A stretch of DNA of 64,000 nucleotides from Cylindrodendrum hubeiense. Lineage: Eukaryota > Ascomycota > Sordariomycetes > Hypocreales > Nectriaceae. The notes under the pieces were generated by a model. The model was given only the letters and a program-made list of their open reading frames with translations. It searched no databases and was not told where the DNA came from. Of the stretch, positions 63,124 through 64,000 are shown piece by piece. Where the stretch lies: positions 620,001 to 684,000 of the forward strand of contig JAANBB010000001.1 of the NCBI GenBank assembly GCA_014621425.1, written 5' to 3'. Numbering within the stretch: the first letter of the stretch is position 1; every line of letters begins with the position of its first letter. Made by a program: the position numbers and the translations under genes.

Positions 63124-64000
63124 ATGTTGAAGTTTTGGAGCCCGTTTCTCCGGCCCTCGCGGTTCAACCTCAGACACGTCACCGTCGTAGGATTGGTTCT
63201 GTTCGCCGTTGTCAATGTGGTTCTTTGGCACGACACCCAATTCTGGGATGCGCCAGGCCTCCAGCAGACCGTCGGTGGGTATACGCATCCGATCCAGAAA
63301 CTGATGGCCGACGCGAGGACGCACCACGACGAGATCCTAAGCAAGCGCAGCACCGACCTCGAGACAGCCGCCGCCGAATATCGCACCCGCCGAGGGAGAC
63401 ATCCGCCACCGGGCTTCGATCGTTGGTTCCAGGCTGCGCTGGATACCGAGGCTGTTGTCGTCGAAGACTACTTTGACAGGATATACAAGGACTTGACACC
63501 ATATTGGGCTCTCGACACCCAGACACTGAAGGGGCGAGCGAGTGCTTCGGAATTTGTGGTCAAGGTCCGAAATGGCACAGCATCTGCACGTGGCAAGACG
63601 GAGGGAAGAGTTCCCTGGCTGCAACTATGGACCGACTTGGTGAAAGAGTTTGCGGAACATCTGCCAGACCTTGACATGCCCATCAACTACATGGACGAAT
63701 CTCGAATACTGGTGCCCTTTGAAACGGTTGCAAAACTAGTGGAACAAGAGGCGGAGGAGAGGAGGATGCCCGAGGTCGAAGAGGTGACGACCAAATTTGA
63801 AGGTCTGAAACAGATCGATGAGGCCAAGCCTGATGCTTACAAACCTAAGTGGTTTGGTCATGACCAGCAGTACTGGGACCTGGCGGTTAAAGCCTGCGGT
63901 CCGGACACTCCAGCGTACGGAGTGAAACAATTGGAGGATTATGCTGGGCCGACCGAGTTCCCACAAAACTACAGACCAGACTACGCCTACAAAGGATTTA
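63124..64000 (+). CDS. CAP10/GT90-like glycosyltransferase, N-terminal part (gene continues past the window)
   Basis: The frame is open from ATG 63124 to the window end, 292 codons with no stop. A single hydrophobic segment (residues about 19-40, VTVVGLVLFAVVNVVLW) after a short basic head predicts a type II Golgi membrane protein. The lumenal part has RRGRHPPPGFDRWFQAALDTEAVVVEDYFDRIYKDLTPYWAL, the characteristic N-terminal motif of fungal CAP10-type (capsule-associated, GT90 xylosyltransferase family) proteins. The catalytic C-terminal region is not in the window. Known members add xylose or other sugars to capsule or glycan chains. The absence of any interrupting intron so far is normal. 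Confidence 0.85.
   Translation, partial: MLKFWSPFLRPSRFNLRHVTVVGLVLFAVVNVVLWHDTQFWDAPGLQQTVGGYTHPIQKLMADARTHHDEILSKRSTDLETAAAEYRTRRGRHPPPGFDRWFQAALDTEAVVVEDYFDRIYKDLTPYWALDTQTLKGRASASEFVVKVRNGTASARGKTEGRVPWLQLWTDLVKEFAEHLPDLDMPINYMDESRILVPFETVAKLVEQEAEERRMPEVEEVTTKFEGLKQIDEAKPDAYKPKWFGHDQQYWDLAVKACGPDTPAYGVKQLEDYAGPTEFPQNYRPDYAYKGF

Overview
This window looks like nuclear DNA of a filamentous ascomycete (Pezizomycotina). Genes lie singly on both strands and are interrupted by short introns (mostly 46-70 bp, GT donors, CTAAC/CTGAC-like branch points, AG ends). The families present are typical of that group: Zn2Cys6 regulators, HET-domain proteins, a STAND/NACHT protein, cellobiose dehydrogenase, ACS-type MFS transporters, a non-reducing-style A-T-R synthetase-like enzyme and a CAP10/GT90-type protein. 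I cannot name the species. All gene models were spliced by hand from the DNA; 17 of the 18 complete multi-exon models close in frame across every intron, and the exception is the frameshifted hydrolase described below.

Left part, 1-16 kb. In order: the last codons of a plus-strand gene, an amidohydrolase, a small cytochrome b5-like protein, a fumarylacetoacetate-hydrolase-family domain fused to an alpha/beta hydrolase, a GPR1/FUN34/YaaH acetate-transporter-like protein, a Zn2Cys6 regulator, a large adenylation-thiolation-reductase enzyme that ends in a gluconokinase-like P-loop kinase, and an MFS transporter of the allantoate-permease type. Three upstream regions here carry repeated CGGAGATG motifs, and the synthetase and the transporter share a divergent promoter. 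I read this as a candidate metabolic gene cluster that activates and reduces a small carboxylic acid and may phosphorylate the product. The two fusion proteins are the most unusual things in the window.

Middle part, 16-43 kb. A second Zn2Cys6 regulator, an aldo-keto reductase, a STAND NTPase and a HET protein (self/non-self recognition type), an agmatine-deiminase-family protein, an aldehyde dehydrogenase, a short-chain dehydrogenase, a secreted cellobiose dehydrogenase, a tandem GFA-domain protein, a DUF899/thioredoxin-like protein, a degraded fragment resembling a beta-lactamase-type C-terminus, and a secreted-type alpha/beta hydrolase whose last exon is frameshifted before the catalytic histidine.

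Right part, 43-64 kb. A gene-poor stretch with a decayed Ty3/gypsy chromodomain fragment and a set of degenerate interspersed repeats, then a 2-Cys peroxiredoxin, an acidic coiled-coil protein cut by an in-frame amber codon, a small secreted protein, a possible small cluster of flavin monooxygenase + MFS transporter + Zn2Cys6 regulator, a second HET protein, and the 5' part of a CAP10/GT90-type glycosyltransferase that runs off the end. Together with two HET proteins and a STAND protein, the repeats and the broken genes suggest an accessory or fast-evolving chromosomal region.
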